Source of the DNA: Caldimonas mangrovi
GTDB taxonomy: Bacteria > Pseudomonadota > Gammaproteobacteria > Burkholderiales > Burkholderiaceae_C
Length of the DNA stretch: 64,000 nt
Direction of reading: 5' to 3'
NCBI RefSeq assembly: GCF_023721835.1
Contig: NZ_JAMKFE010000003.1
Coordinates: forward strand, 1-64,000
Shown here: in pieces, positions 27,984 through 36,349 of the stretch
How the letters are laid out: the number at the start of each line of letters is the position of its first letter
How positions within the stretch are numbered: position 1 is the first letter of the stretch
Position numbers and translations under genes: made by a program
The notes under the pieces: model-generated
Databases searched by the model: none
Told to the model about the DNA's origin: nothing
The model's input: the letters and a program-made list of their open reading frames with translations, nothing else

Positions 27984-28598
27984 ATGAAGCTCTATTACGC
28001 CCCCGGCGCCTGTTCGCTGGCTCCTCATATCGTGCTCAGGGAAGCAGGCGGCGAGTTCACGCTCGTGAAGGTCGACACGGCCCGCCACGTCACGGCCGAC
28101 GGTACCGACTACGACACGCTCAACACCAAGGGCCAGGTGCCGATGCTCGAGCTGGACGACGGGACGCGCCTCACCGAGGGCCCTGTCATTGCGCAGTTCA
28201 TCGCCGACCGGCTGGGCGCCTCCGCGCTGATGCCGGCGGCCGGCACGATGGAGCGCTACCGCGTGCAGGAGTGGCAGAACTACATCACCTCGGAACTGCA
28301 CAAGTCGTTCACGCCGCTGTTCAATGCGGCGCTCGACGCCGGCGCCAGGCGCACCTTGTCCGAAGTGCTGCGGAAGAAGCTGCAATGGGTCGACCGTGGC
28401 CTCGCAGGGACCGATTTCCTGACCGGCGGCGTCTTCACCGCAGCGGACGCCTACCTCTACACGGTGTGCGGCTGGGCACGGCATGTCGGCCTGGACCTGT
28501 CGCCATTGACCCACCTGCAGGCCTTCCTGCAGCGCGTCGCGCAGCGCCCGGCCGTGCGCGCCGCGATGAAGGCCGAAGGCCTGGCGCTGCCCGCCTGA
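27984..28598 (+). CDS. Beta-class glutathione S-transferase
   Basis: 204 residues. The N terminus MKLYYAPGACSLAPHIVLRE is that of bacterial beta-class GSTs, with Cys10 the residue that forms a mixed disulfide with glutathione. KGQVPMLELDDG holds the cis-Pro of the thioredoxin fold and EGPVIAQFIADR the glutathione-binding Glu-Gly/Ser region. The C-terminal helical domain includes FTAADAYLYTV. It starts a three-gene run with a tautomerase and an NTF2-like protein, a layout suggesting detoxification of an electrophilic or aromatic compound under the divergent LysR. Confidence 0.92.
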   Translation: MKLYYAPGACSLAPHIVLREAGGEFTLVKVDTARHVTADGTDYDTLNTKGQVPMLELDDGTRLTEGPVIAQFIADRLGASALMPAAGTMERYRVQEWQNYITSELHKSFTPLFNAALDAGARRTLSEVLRKKLQWVDRGLAGTDFLTGGVFTAADAYLYTVCGWARHVGLDLSPLTHLQAFLQRVAQRPAVRAAMKAEGLALPA

Positions 28599-28617
28599 CC
28601 CCATCACAGGAGACCCC

Positions 28618-28839
28618 ATGCCCATCGTCACGATCCAGGTCACCCCCGCAGGGGTGTCCGCCGCGCAGAAAGCTGCGCTGATCGAGGGAGCCACCGAGTT
28701 GCTGGTGCGCGTGCTCGACAAGGACCCGGCCCTGACCTTCGTGCTGGTCGAGGAAATCGAGCCCGACAACTGGGGTGTCGCCGGTCAGACGGTGACCTCG
28801 CTGCAACGGCCGCAGGCCGGCGCAGGAGGGACACGATGA
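28618..28839 (+). CDS. 4-oxalocrotonate tautomerase-like protein
   Basis: 73 residues beginning MPIVTIQVTPAGVSAAQKAA, so that Pro becomes the N-terminal catalytic base after Met removal. AALIEGATELLVRVLDKDP is the usual helix, and LVEEIEPDNWGVAGQTV matches the subgroup of small tautomerases common in proteobacteria. The ribosome site (acaggagacccc) is strong, and the gene ends overlapping the NTF2-like gene. Substrate unknown. Confidence 0.88.
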   Translation: MPIVTIQVTPAGVSAAQKAALIEGATELLVRVLDKDPALTFVLVEEIEPDNWGVAGQTVTSLQRPQAGAGGTR

Positions 28840-29213
28840 ACGCGCCCTTCGCCGACGTCTGCGCGGTGCTGGCCGACTACTTCGAGGGGCTGTACCGCAG
28901 CGATACGCGGCTGTTGCGGCGTGCCTTCCACCCCCGCGCCATCTATGCGTGCGCCACCGACGCGGCGTTGCTGCGGCTCGACATGGACGAGTATTTCGGC
29001 ATCGTCGACCGGCGAGCGTCGCCGGCCAGCCGCGGCGACGCTCGTGCGGATCGCATCCTCTCGATCGATTTCATCGGCCCGGTCACGGCGCTGGCCCGCG
29101 TCGAATGCGAGATCCTGCCCAAGCGCTTCAGCGATGTGCTCACGTTGATCCGCGTCGACGGGCGCTGGCAGATCATCGCGAAGGTCTTCCACTACGAGCT
29201 GGAGGCGACGTAG
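28836..29213 (+). CDS. NTF2/SnoaL-like (lumazine-binding-type) protein
   Basis: 125 residues starting at an ATG that overlaps the tautomerase stop (ATGA). The cone-shaped NTF2 fold is indicated by the N-terminal helix ADYFEGLYRSDTRLLRRAFH and the C-terminal strand pattern DVLTLIRVDGRWQIIAKVFH, typical of the nuclear transport factor 2 superfamily called putative lumazine-binding. Such proteins may be small hydrolases/isomerases or ligand binders. Its 3' end overlaps the convergent LysR gene by 41 bases. Confidence 0.82.
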   Translation: MNAPFADVCAVLADYFEGLYRSDTRLLRRAFHPRAIYACATDAALLRLDMDEYFGIVDRRASPASRGDARADRILSIDFIGPVTALARVECEILPKRFSDVLTLIRVDGRWQIIAKVFHYELEAT

Positions 29214-30129
29214 GGCGGGCAGGCTCGCCGTCATTCGCCTCCTTCGCTGCCTGGAGCAGCCAGTCCTCGAAGCCCTGCAGCGCCAGCGTGCGCGGCGCGG
29301 CCTTCGGGATGCAGACGTAGTAGCCCCGCCCGGTGGAGGCGGCCACCGGCAGCGGGATCACCAGGCGGCGCTCCTGCAACTCCCGCTCGATCAGGCAGCG
29401 CTGCACCACCGCGACGCCCAGCCCCGACATGACGGCCTCGACGATCCCGGAGACCAGGTCGAAGCCGGGGCCCAGTTCCACCTCTGCGCCCGTCCATGCG
29501 GCGGCCTGCAGCCAGATCTGCCAGTTGCCGGGATAGTTGGCGTGATGCAGCAGGGGGTACTGCAGCAGGTCGGCCGGTGCACGGATGCGGGCGGCGATCG
29601 ACGGGTGGCACACGGGCACGATCTCGCGTCCGACGAGATAGCTGGCCTTGACATGGCGCGGCCAGCGTTGCGTCGGCGAATGGCGCGTCTGGACCCAGCA
29701 GTCGATGTCGGGCCGCAGAAAATCGTCGTCGACGAGGTAGGTCTTGAAGATCAGCTCGACGTGCGGATGCTGCGCACGAAACCCCGACAGCCGCGGCACC
29801 AGCCAGCGCGTGTTCAGCGACGGGATCACGCACAGGCGCAGCGGCTCGCGCGTCGAACCGGGCGTGCGCAGCTTGCGGGCTGCAGTTTCGAGCAGCGCCA
29901 GCGCGGGCGAGACCTCTTCGAAGTAGCTGCGGCCGCGCGCCGTCAGGCTGATGCCCTGCGGGCTGCGGTGCAGCAAGGTGCATCCGACGCGCTGCTCCAG
30001 CCGCAACACGGCCCGGCTCACTGCGGCCTGGGTCACGCTCAGCGCCGCGGCCGCTTCGGTGAAGCTGCCCGAGCGCGCGGTACAGACGAAGGCGTGCAGT
30101 TCACTCAGAGAGGGCGACAGGATCCGCAT
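29173..30129 (-). CDS. LysR-family regulator (GcvA/TrpI-like), divergent from a Bug protein gene
   Basis: 318 residues from the ATG at 30129 (MRILSPSLSELHAFVCTARS). The helix-turn-helix is ALSVTQAAVSRAVLRLEQRV with LLHRSPQGISLTARG, and the GcvA-like effector domain follows (LRLCVIPSLNTRWLVPRLSG). It is divergent from the periplasmic Bug/TctC protein gene 98 bp away, the usual layout for regulators of Bug-linked uptake. An imperfect dyad ATAAC-CCAAT-GTAAT at 30128-30142 covers its start region and could be its operator. Confidence 0.9.
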   Translation of the reverse strand: MRILSPSLSELHAFVCTARSGSFTEAAAALSVTQAAVSRAVLRLEQRVGCTLLHRSPQGISLTARGRSYFEEVSPALALLETAARKLRTPGSTREPLRLCVIPSLNTRWLVPRLSGFRAQHPHVELIFKTYLVDDDFLRPDIDCWVQTRHSPTQRWPRHVKASYLVGREIVPVCHPSIAARIRAPADLLQYPLLHHANYPGNWQIWLQAAAWTGAEVELGPGFDLVSGIVEAVMSGLGVAVVQRCLIERELQERRLVIPLPVAASTGRGYYVCIPKAAPRTLALQGFEDWLLQAAKEANDGEPARPTSPPARSGRPSR

Positions 30130-30227
30130 AACCCAATGTAATGACGTGCGCCCGGATTGTCGCTTTCGCTGCGCTGCCCCCGCAGCTATCGTCTTCCCGC
30201 ACAACATCCCTCGAAAGAGAGCACGAC

Positions 30228-31223
30228 ATGAAGACCGGAGACATCACCCGCCGACGCCTGCTGCAACTGGGCGCCGCCTCGGGCGCCGCGTGGGCGGTGC
30301 CTGCCAGCAGCCAGGCGCAAGCCAGGTACCCTCAGCGCCCCATCGCGCTGGTCGACAGCTTCACTGCCGGCGGCAGCTCCGATCTCTTCGCACGCCATCT
30401 GGCCGAGCAGATGGGCCCGATCCTGGGGACGACCATCGTGGTCGAGAACAAGCCCGGCGGCGGCGGCGTGGTGGGCACCGAACACGTGGCGCGCAGCACG
30501 CCGGATGGCTACACGCTGGCGATGGCGACGGTCAGCACCATGGCGACCGGCCCGGCGGTCAGGCCCAAGCTGCCGTACGACCCGGGCAAGGACTTCGTGC
30601 ACATCACCAACGTGGTGAACGTGCCCAGCGTGCTGGTGGTGCACCCGTCGGTGCCGGCCACATCATTGAAAGAGCTGGTCGGCCTAGCCAAGCGCAAACC
30701 CGGCGAACTGACCTTCGGCACGCCCGGCATGGGCTCGGCCGGGCACATCCTGCTGGAGCAGTTCATGCAGTCGTCGGGTGCGAAGTTCCTCAACGTGCCG
30801 TACCGGGGCGGCAGCAGTGCGTCCAACGACCTGCTGGCCGGGCACATCCTGGTGGCCAGCGACAACCTGCCGTCGATGCTGCCGCACATCCAGTCCGGCA
30901 AGGTGCGGGCCATTGCGGTGCGCGACCACCAGCGACTCGCGCTGTTGCCCGATGTGCCGACCTATGCCGAGGAGGGCTATCCCGAGGTGTCAGCGCCGCT
31001 GTGGTTCGGGCTCGTGGCCCCGGCAGGCACGCCCAGGGACGTCGTGCTGCAGTTGAACCTCGCCGCGCACCAGGCCATCGCCACGCCGGCCTTCCAGGCG
31101 CGGCTGCGGGCGGTCAGTGCGAGCTCGGCGGCGAACAAGCCCGAGGAGTTCGCGCAGCAGGTGCGCACGCTGTTCGAGAAGTACAAGGACGTCGTGCGCA
31201 AGGGCCAGATCACCCTCGGCTGA
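30228..31223 (+). CDS. Bug/TctC-family tripartite tricarboxylate transporter substrate-binding protein
   Basis: 331 residues from the ATG at 30228 (cgaaagagagcacgac). The signal sequence has a twin-arginine look (ITRRRLLQLGAASGAAWAVP). The mature protein carries Bug-family blocks FTAGGSSDLFARHLAEQM, VVENKPGGGGVVGTEHVARS, DGYTLAMATVST and FLNVPYRGGSSASNDLLAG. These proteins bind carboxylates or other small organics, usually for a TctAB membrane unit encoded elsewhere. None is adjacent here, so it is an orphan, as most Bug genes in Burkholderiales are. The divergent LysR is its likely regulator. Confidence 0.92.
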   Translation: MKTGDITRRRLLQLGAASGAAWAVPASSQAQARYPQRPIALVDSFTAGGSSDLFARHLAEQMGPILGTTIVVENKPGGGGVVGTEHVARSTPDGYTLAMATVSTMATGPAVRPKLPYDPGKDFVHITNVVNVPSVLVVHPSVPATSLKELVGLAKRKPGELTFGTPGMGSAGHILLEQFMQSSGAKFLNVPYRGGSSASNDLLAGHILVASDNLPSMLPHIQSGKVRAIAVRDHQRLALLPDVPTYAEEGYPEVSAPLWFGLVAPAGTPRDVVLQLNLAAHQAIATPAFQARLRAVSASSAANKPEEFAQQVRTLFEKYKDVVRKGQITLG

Positions 31224-31307
31224 CGCCGACCGCAAGCCGCAACAGATGCCCCGGGGCGAGCCGCACCGGGCGGGGACAGGTTCGTCCCGCACACACGAGG
31301 CGCCACG

Positions 31308-32495
31308 ATGGACCGCGCTGCACCACCGACACGAGGTTCCGTATTCGCCGTTCTGCGCGCAGGCGCGCTGTCGGCTCTGCTGGCCGCCGGCACGGCGCTG
31401 GCGGGCGCGCCGGGCGTGTATGCGGACCGGGTCGTTTTCGGCCAGTCCGCCAAGCTGAGCGGCTCCGGCGGCACGCAGCTGGGCCGGCAGTACCGCGACG
31501 GCGCCTTGCTCGCCTTCGACGAGGCCAATCGCGCCGGCGGCGTGCATGGCCGCCGCATCGATCTGGTCTCGCTCGACGATCGCATCGACCGCGACCAGGC
31601 GGTTGCGAACACGCGGGCGCTGATCGACGAGCATCGCGTGTTCGCGTTGACGCATTACACGTTCACCAACCCCGTCAAGGCCGCGCTGCCGCTGGCGCGG
31701 GATGCCGGCATTCCGTTCCTCGCGCCGTACACGGGCTACCCCGAGCTCTACACGCACACCCCGGCCCACGTGTTTGTCATGCGGGCCAGCTTTGACGACG
31801 AACTGAAGACCATCGTCCGGCACATCGAGACGGTGAACTTCCGGCAGATCGGCGTGGTGTTCTATGCCAATGCGCTGGGCGAGGAGTTCCGCGACGACGT
31901 GGTCGCGAAGCTGCAGACGATCGGCAGGCCTCTGGCCGTGCAGGGCTCGATGCCGCTGAACGCGAAGGACCCGCTCGCAGCGGCCGGCCCGGCGGCCGAT
32001 GCCCTGCGGCAGGTCTGCCCGAAAGTGGTGATCCTGGGCGTGTCGGGCCGCGACGCGGCATCGATCGTGCGGCGCATGGCCCAGACGGACTGCCCCGCGC
32101 CGCGCTACTTCGCTCGCGGCCTGGTCGACATCTCGCTGCTGAAAACCGAGCTCGGCCCTGCAGCGCGCGGGATCATGGTGACGCAGGTCGTGCCCAATCC
32201 CCATCGCTCCGGCCATCCGCTGGTCCACAGCTACCGCAGCCTGATGGCGCAGCGCTCCGCCGGTGCGGTGCCCGATTTCGTCGAGTTCGAGGGCTACATC
32301 GCCGGCCGTTTCATCGTGCAGGCGCTGCGACGCTGCGGGCCGCAGCTCGACCGCACGTGCTTCGTTCGCGCGCTGGAGAACGAGCAGCTGGCAGGCCCGA
32401 ACCCTTACCGCCTGGCCTTCGGTGCAGGCCGGCGTCTGGGCAGCCGATACGTGAATATCGTGATGCTCGCGGACGACGGACGGATCGCAGACTGA
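31308..32495 (+). CDS. Orphan HAAT-family ABC substrate-binding protein
   Basis: 395 residues with a signal peptide (FAVLRAGALSALLAAGTALA). It is a type 1 periplasmic-binding protein (VFGQSAKLSGSGGTQLGRQY, GGVHGRRIDLVSLDDRIDRD, TGYPELYTHTPAHVFVMRAS). The glycine-rich SGSGGTQLGRQYRDG start places it in the branch found singly in Burkholderiales genomes without permease genes alongside. Its downstream neighbour, 9 bp away, is an M20 peptidase, so both may serve uptake and hydrolysis of an acylated amino acid or peptide. Ligand unknown. Confidence 0.85.
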   Translation: MDRAAPPTRGSVFAVLRAGALSALLAAGTALAGAPGVYADRVVFGQSAKLSGSGGTQLGRQYRDGALLAFDEANRAGGVHGRRIDLVSLDDRIDRDQAVANTRALIDEHRVFALTHYTFTNPVKAALPLARDAGIPFLAPYTGYPELYTHTPAHVFVMRASFDDELKTIVRHIETVNFRQIGVVFYANALGEEFRDDVVAKLQTIGRPLAVQGSMPLNAKDPLAAAGPAADALRQVCPKVVILGVSGRDAASIVRRMAQTDCPAPRYFARGLVDISLLKTELGPAARGIMVTQVVPNPHRSGHPLVHSYRSLMAQRSAGAVPDFVEFEGYIAGRFIVQALRRCGPQLDRTCFVRALENEQLAGPNPYRLAFGAGRRLGSRYVNIVMLADDGRIAD

Positions 32496-32504
32496 GGACT
32501 ATTC

Positions 32505-33677
32505 ATGAACAGACCAGAAACCCTCTCGGCCCGGGTCCTCGAACTCGCTGAGCAGTTGATCGCGTGCCGCTCCGTCACCCCATCGGACGGCGGGTGTCAA
32601 TCGATCATCGCGCAACGCCTGGAACGCATCGGTTTCCAGTGCCACCAGCTCATCTTCGGGCCCGAGGGCGGCGAGGTGACCAACCTCTGGGCCGTGCGGC
32701 GTGGCGGCCAGGGCGGGGCAGCGCCGCTGCTCGCGTTTGCCGGGCACACCGACGTGGTGCCGCCGGGCCCGGCCAGCGCGTGGGTGAGCGATCCGTTCGA
32801 GCCGACTTGCCGCGACGGCCGGCTGTACGGGCGCGGCGCGGCGGACATGAAAACGTCGTTGGCCGCCATGGTGGTGGCGATCGAAGACTTCGTCGGCGTG
32901 CATCCCTGGCACCGCGGGCGCATCGCCATGCTGCTGACCAGCGACGAAGAGGGCCCGTCGAAGGACGGCACGGCGCGTGTCTGCGACTGGCTGAAGGACA
33001 ACGGCGAGACGCTGGACTACTGCATCGTCGGCGAGCCCACCTCGACGCTGCGGCTCGGCGATGTCATCAAGAACGGGCGGCGCGGCACCTTGTCGGGCCG
33101 GTTGACCGTCAGGGGCGTGCAGGGGCATGTGGCCTATCCCCACCTGGCTCGCAACCCCATCCACCAGATGGCGCCGGCGCTGGCGCGCTTGGCGGCCACG
33201 GCATGGGATGCGGGCAGCGAGCATTTTCCGCCGACCACCTGGCAGGTCTCGAACCTGCATGCCGGCACCGGCGGGCTCAATGTCATTCCGGGCGAGGCGG
33301 TGATCGACTTCAACTTCCGGTTCGGCGCGGCGTCGACTCCGGCGCAACTGCAGCAGAAGCTGACGGCCGTGCTGGACGAGCACCGGCTCGAGTACGAGCT
33401 GCGCTGGACGCTGGGCGGCGAGCCGTTCTTCACGTCGCCGGGCACACTGAGCGAAGTGCTGGCCCGGGCGGTGCGCGAGGAGACCGGCCTGGTGCCCGAG
33501 TTCTCGACGTCCGGCGGCACCTCCGATGCGCGCTTCATCCGCACCATCTGCTCGCAGGTGATGGAGTTCGGCCCCGTCAACGCCAGCATCCACCAGGTCG
33601 ATGAGCATGTCGCGATCGACAGCCTGGCGCCGCTCAGTGGTGTCTACCGGCGAGTGCTCTGCGGACTGCTCGGCTGA
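32505..33677 (+). CDS. dapE: M20 metallopeptidase, probably succinyl-diaminopimelate desuccinylase
   Basis: 390 residues. DapE removes succinate from N-succinyl-LL-diaminopimelate in lysine/peptidoglycan synthesis. Visible zinc motifs are [31 protein letters not shown] and [17 protein letters not shown] (catalytic Glu pair), with [18 protein letters not shown] beginning the dimerisation domain and [13 protein letters not shown] near the C terminus. These follow DapE closely, better than ArgE or aminoacylase. The close spacing to the binding-protein gene is unusual for dapE, so a paralogous amidohydrolase role remains possible. Confidence 0.88.
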   Translation: MNRPETLSARVLELAEQLIACRSVTPSDGGCQSIIAQRLERIGFQCHQLIFGPEGGEVTNLWAVRRGGQGGAAPLLAFAGHTDVVPPGPASAWVSDPFEPTCRDGRLYGRGAADMKTSLAAMVVAIEDFVGVHPWHRGRIAMLLTSDEEGPSKDGTARVCDWLKDNGETLDYCIVGEPTSTLRLGDVIKNGRRGTLSGRLTVRGVQGHVAYPHLARNPIHQMAPALARLAATAWDAGSEHFPPTTWQVSNLHAGTGGLNVIPGEAVIDFNFRFGAASTPAQLQQKLTAVLDEHRLEYELRWTLGGEPFFTSPGTLSEVLARAVREETGLVPEFSTSGGTSDARFIRTICSQVMEFGPVNASIHQVDEHVAIDSLAPLSGVYRRVLCGLLG

Positions 33678-33690
33678 CGCCGCTCACCGG

Positions 33691-34653
33691 TCACTCGCCG
33701 GCCGCACACACGTGGATCTCGATCGTCGCATGCACGATTTCCTCGTGCACCGACAACCATTCGCGCACTTGTGCGGCAGTGAGCGTGGTGTCGTGCGTCA
33801 CCACCGTCAGCGCGCAGGCATAAGTGCGCTGGCCGACGCGCCAGGCATGCAGGTCCGCGACGCGGGTGCCGCCGTGCTCCGTGCCGGGCGTCTCGACGGC
33901 CGAGCGGATCTCGTCGACGACCGGATGGTCCATCTCGCGGTCGAGCAGCACCGTGCCGGTCTGGCGCAACAGGCCGTGGGCCCACATGGCGACCAGCACC
34001 GCACCGACGATACCCGTCAGCGGGTCGAGCCAGGCCCAGCCGAACACCCAGCCACCCGCCAGCGCGGCGATGGCGAGCACCGACGTGGCGGCATCGGCCA
34101 GCACATGCAGGTATGCGGACTTGAGGTTCAGGTCCGGGTGGCCGTTGTGGTGATGTACGTGCCCATGCTGAGGACCTTGCTCATGCACGTGACCATGGTG
34201 CACCCGCCCGAGGATCACGGCGCATGCCGCATTGACCAGCAGGCCGAGCACCGCGACGGCGATCGCGTCGCGGTACTGGATAGGCTGCGGTGACAGCAGC
34301 CGCTCCGCAGAGCCGATGACCATCAGTGCGGCCACGCCGAGCAGGAAGATTGCACTGGCGAAGCCGCCCAACACCTCGATCTTCCAGGTGCCGAATGCGA
34401 AGCGTGGATCGCCCGACAGCCGTCGTGCGGCGGCATACGCGTATGCGCTGACGCCGAGCGCCATGGCGTGGGAACTCATGTGCCAGCCGTCGGCCAGCAG
34501 GGCCATCGAATTGAACCACCAGCCGGCGACGATCTCGGCGAGCATCGCGGCCAGCGTGATCCACATGACGGCGCGCGTGCTGCGCTCCGCCGCCGGCCGC
34601 TGCGCGTCGAACACGTGCTCGTGGCGCCAGGGAGACAGGTCTTGATGGTGCAT
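33691..34653 (-). CDS. dmeF: Cation diffusion facilitator metal exporter, DmeF-like
   Basis: 320 residues from the ATG at 34653, whose product opens MHHQDLSPWRHEHVFD as DmeF-type exporters do. Six membrane segments are seen. The metal site is in ALLADGWHMSSHAMALG (TM2) and LHVLADAATSVLAI (TM5), and a His-rich loop (HHGHVHEQGPQHGHVHHHNG) lies between TM4 and TM5. DmeF exports Co2+/Ni2+ with some Zn2+. No RcnR-like repressor is next to it. It converges on the dapE gene with 13 bp between ends. Confidence 0.87.
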   Translation of the reverse strand: MHHQDLSPWRHEHVFDAQRPAAERSTRAVMWITLAAMLAEIVAGWWFNSMALLADGWHMSSHAMALGVSAYAYAAARRLSGDPRFAFGTWKIEVLGGFASAIFLLGVAALMVIGSAERLLSPQPIQYRDAIAVAVLGLLVNAACAVILGRVHHGHVHEQGPQHGHVHHHNGHPDLNLKSAYLHVLADAATSVLAIAALAGGWVFGWAWLDPLTGIVGAVLVAMWAHGLLRQTGTVLLDREMDHPVVDEIRSAVETPGTEHGGTRVADLHAWRVGQRTYACALTVVTHDTTLTAAQVREWLSVHEEIVHATIEIHVCAAGE

Positions 34654-34776
34654 GTGGCCGCCGATGGTACGCCGCACCGCTCGCAGCGCTGTTCAAGCCC
34701 TGGTGCCGACGCGAGAATGCGAAGCGCGCGACACCGACCGCGAGCGACACGCGCGCGCAGCAGGAGGACTTGGAGC

Positions 34777-35139
34777 ATGGCCTGGCAGAAATCACCCCCC
34801 GAGCTGATCGCCCGCTTCGACCGGCTGGTGCCGCAAGACCCGCGCGTCGAACGGCGCAAGATGTTCGGCTACCCGGCGGCCTTCGTGAACGGGCGCCTGT
34901 TCGCAGGGCTGCACCAGGGCGATCTCGTGCTCAAGCTGCCGGCCGCGGACCGGGCGCTGCTGCAGGCGCACGGTCACGCACGCGCCTTCGAGCCCATGCC
35001 CGGCCGCGCGATGGGCGAGTTCGTCGCGCTGCGCGGCGACACGCTGCCGGAAGGCGCGGTGATGGCCGCGTGGATGGCCCGCGCGTTGGAGCACGTGGCC
35101 GCCATGCCGGCCAAGACGGGCAAGCGAAGCCGGGCCTGA
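34777..35139 (+). CDS. TfoX/Sxy N-terminal-domain protein
   Basis: 120 residues from the ATG at 34777 (caggaggacttggagc). The TfoX N-terminal fold shows in RKMFGYPAAFVNGRLFAGLH, LVLKLPAADRALL and ARAFEPMPGRAMGEFVAL. The C-terminal TfoX domain of true competence activators is absent, so this is the stand-alone short form, which has no established role in DNA uptake. It ends 2 bp from the convergent soxR stop. Confidence 0.85.
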   Translation: MAWQKSPPELIARFDRLVPQDPRVERRKMFGYPAAFVNGRLFAGLHQGDLVLKLPAADRALLQAHGHARAFEPMPGRAMGEFVALRGDTLPEGAVMAAWMARALEHVAAMPAKTGKRSRA

Positions 35140-35141
35140 AC

Positions 35142-35603
35142 TCACTCTGCGTCGAGCAGCCGCGCGCCCGGCCCCTGCGTGCCCAGTTCGTCCCAGGGGT
35201 TGCGCAGTGGGCAGTCCTTCAGCGACAGGCAGCCGCAGCCGATGCAGGTGTCGAGCTGGCCACGCAGCTTCGTCAAGCGTTCGATCCGCTCGTCCAGTTC
35301 CTGCTTCCACTTGGCCGAAATGCGGCGCCAGTCGGCAGCCGTCGGCGTGCGGTGCTCGGGCAGGCCCTGCAGCGCCTCGCGGATGGTCGCCAGCGGGATG
35401 CCCAGGCGCTGCGCGACCTTGATCACCGAGACCCGGCGCAGCACTTCGCGCGGGTAGCGGCGCTGGTTGCCGCTGGTGCGCAGGCTGCGGATCAGGCCCT
35501 TTTCTTCATAGAAGCGCAGCGCCGAGGGCGCGACGCCGCTGCGCGCGGCCACTTCGCCGACGGTCAGTTCGGGGCGGAATTGCATCGGGCAGGGTTTTTC
35601 CAT
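35142..35603 (-). CDS. soxR: Redox-sensing MerR-family regulator SoxR ([2Fe-2S])
   Basis: 153 residues from the ATG at 35603. The MerR helix-turn-helix is [20 protein letters not shown] then [18 protein letters not shown]. The cluster motif [12 protein letters not shown] gives Cys120, Cys123, Cys125 and Cys131, one off the E. coli SoxR numbering, followed by the conserved PLRNPWD tail. SoxR is activated by redox-cycling compounds. Its DNA site lies just upstream, inside the promoter of the divergent FMN-reductase gene. No soxS is visible, so direct control is expected. Confidence 0.95.
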   Translation of the reverse strand: MEKPCPMQFRPELTVGEVAARSGVAPSALRFYEEKGLIRSLRTSGNQRRYPREVLRRVSVIKVAQRLGIPLATIREALQGLPEHRTPTAADWRRISAKWKQELDERIERLTKLRGQLDTCIGCGCLSLKDCPLRNPWDELGTQGPGARLLDAE

Positions 35604-35611
35604 GGCAGCTC

Positions 35612-35642
35612 TTGACTTCAAGTTAGCTTGAGTTTCTACGAT
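35612..35642 (+). promoter_or_regulatory. SoxR-controlled promoter with 19-bp spacer and SoxR box
   Basis: TTGACT (-35, 35612-35617) and TACGAT (-10, 35637-35642) are separated by 19 bp, the overlong spacing that MerR-family activators correct by distorting DNA. The dyad CTTCAAGTTAGCTTGAGT at 35616-35633 fills the spacer and closely matches the known SoxR box CCTCAAGTTAACTTGAGG. It drives the FMN reductase gene at 35676 and lies 8 bp from the soxR start, so autoregulation is likely. Confidence 0.88.
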
Positions 35643-35675
35643 GCCGCCATTCCTTGTTCCGCATCAGGAGATCGC

Positions 35676-36230
35676 ATGGACACGACAACACCGACGCAGA
35701 AGCTCAAACTGGCCGTGATACTGGGCAGCACCCGCAAGGGGCGGCTGTGCGAGCGGGTGGCACGCTGGGCCGCCGCCCGCGTGGAGACCGACGCCCGCTT
35801 CGACCTCGACGTGATCGACCCGGCCACGGACGCCGCAGCGGAGATCGGGCGGCGCTTGCGCGAAGCCGACGCCTTCCTGGTCGTGACGCCTGAATACAAC
35901 CACGGCTACCCGGCGCCGTTGAAAGCCTTGATCGACGGCTGGTACGACGAGTGGCAGGCCAAGCCGGTAGCCTTTGTCAGCTATGGCGGCATCTCGGGCG
36001 GCTTGCGTGCGGTAGAACAGTTGCGCCAGGTGTTCGCCGAACTGCATGCGATGACGGTGCGCGATTCCGTCAGCTTCGACAACGCCTGGGACCGCTTCGA
36101 TGCGGCCGGCGCGTTGCTGCAGCCCGAACGGGCCGAGCGTGCGATGCAGGTGATGCTGTCGCGGCTGCATTGGTGGGCCCGTGCGCTGCACGATGCCCGT
36201 GCCGGCGCCGCGTATGCCGAGGCGGCGTGA
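35676..36230 (+). CDS. NAD(P)H-dependent FMN reductase-like flavoprotein, SoxR target
   Basis: 184 residues from the ATG at 35676 (caggagatcgc). The flavodoxin-like fold is shown by LKLAVILGSTRKGRLCERVA, FLVVTPEYNHGYPAPLKALI and FVSYGGISGGLRAVEQLR, hallmarks of the NADPH-dependent FMN reductase family (also called NAD(P)H quinone/azo reductases). Two-electron quinone reduction would limit redox cycling, which fits induction by SoxR. The SoxR promoter ends about 33 bp before the start codon. Confidence 0.9.
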   Translation: MDTTTPTQKLKLAVILGSTRKGRLCERVARWAAARVETDARFDLDVIDPATDAAAEIGRRLREADAFLVVTPEYNHGYPAPLKALIDGWYDEWQAKPVAFVSYGGISGGLRAVEQLRQVFAELHAMTVRDSVSFDNAWDRFDAAGALLQPERAERAMQVMLSRLHWWARALHDARAGAAYAEAA

Positions 36231-36267
36231 GCACGGTGAGTGCCGTTACAAAAAAGTCGCCGCCGCT

Positions 36268-36294
36268 TGTCGATCCACGGGACGCTGCACCGTC
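36268..36294 (+). promoter_or_regulatory. Candidate ECF42-type promoter of the DGPF/VOC gene
   Basis: TGTCGA (36268-36273), a 17-bp spacer and CGTC (36291-36294) match the ECF42 consensus described in Streptomyces venezuelae (TGTCGA at -35, CGA/TC at -10). The same arrangement with the same spacing occurs before the sigma gene itself (50974) and before the SDR gene (52725). The start codon is about 55 bp downstream. Confidence 0.65.
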
Positions 36295-36349
36295 GTGGAG
36301 ATGGAGCACGCGAGGTTCCATCGTCCACCACCCCCACCAGGAGACCGAC

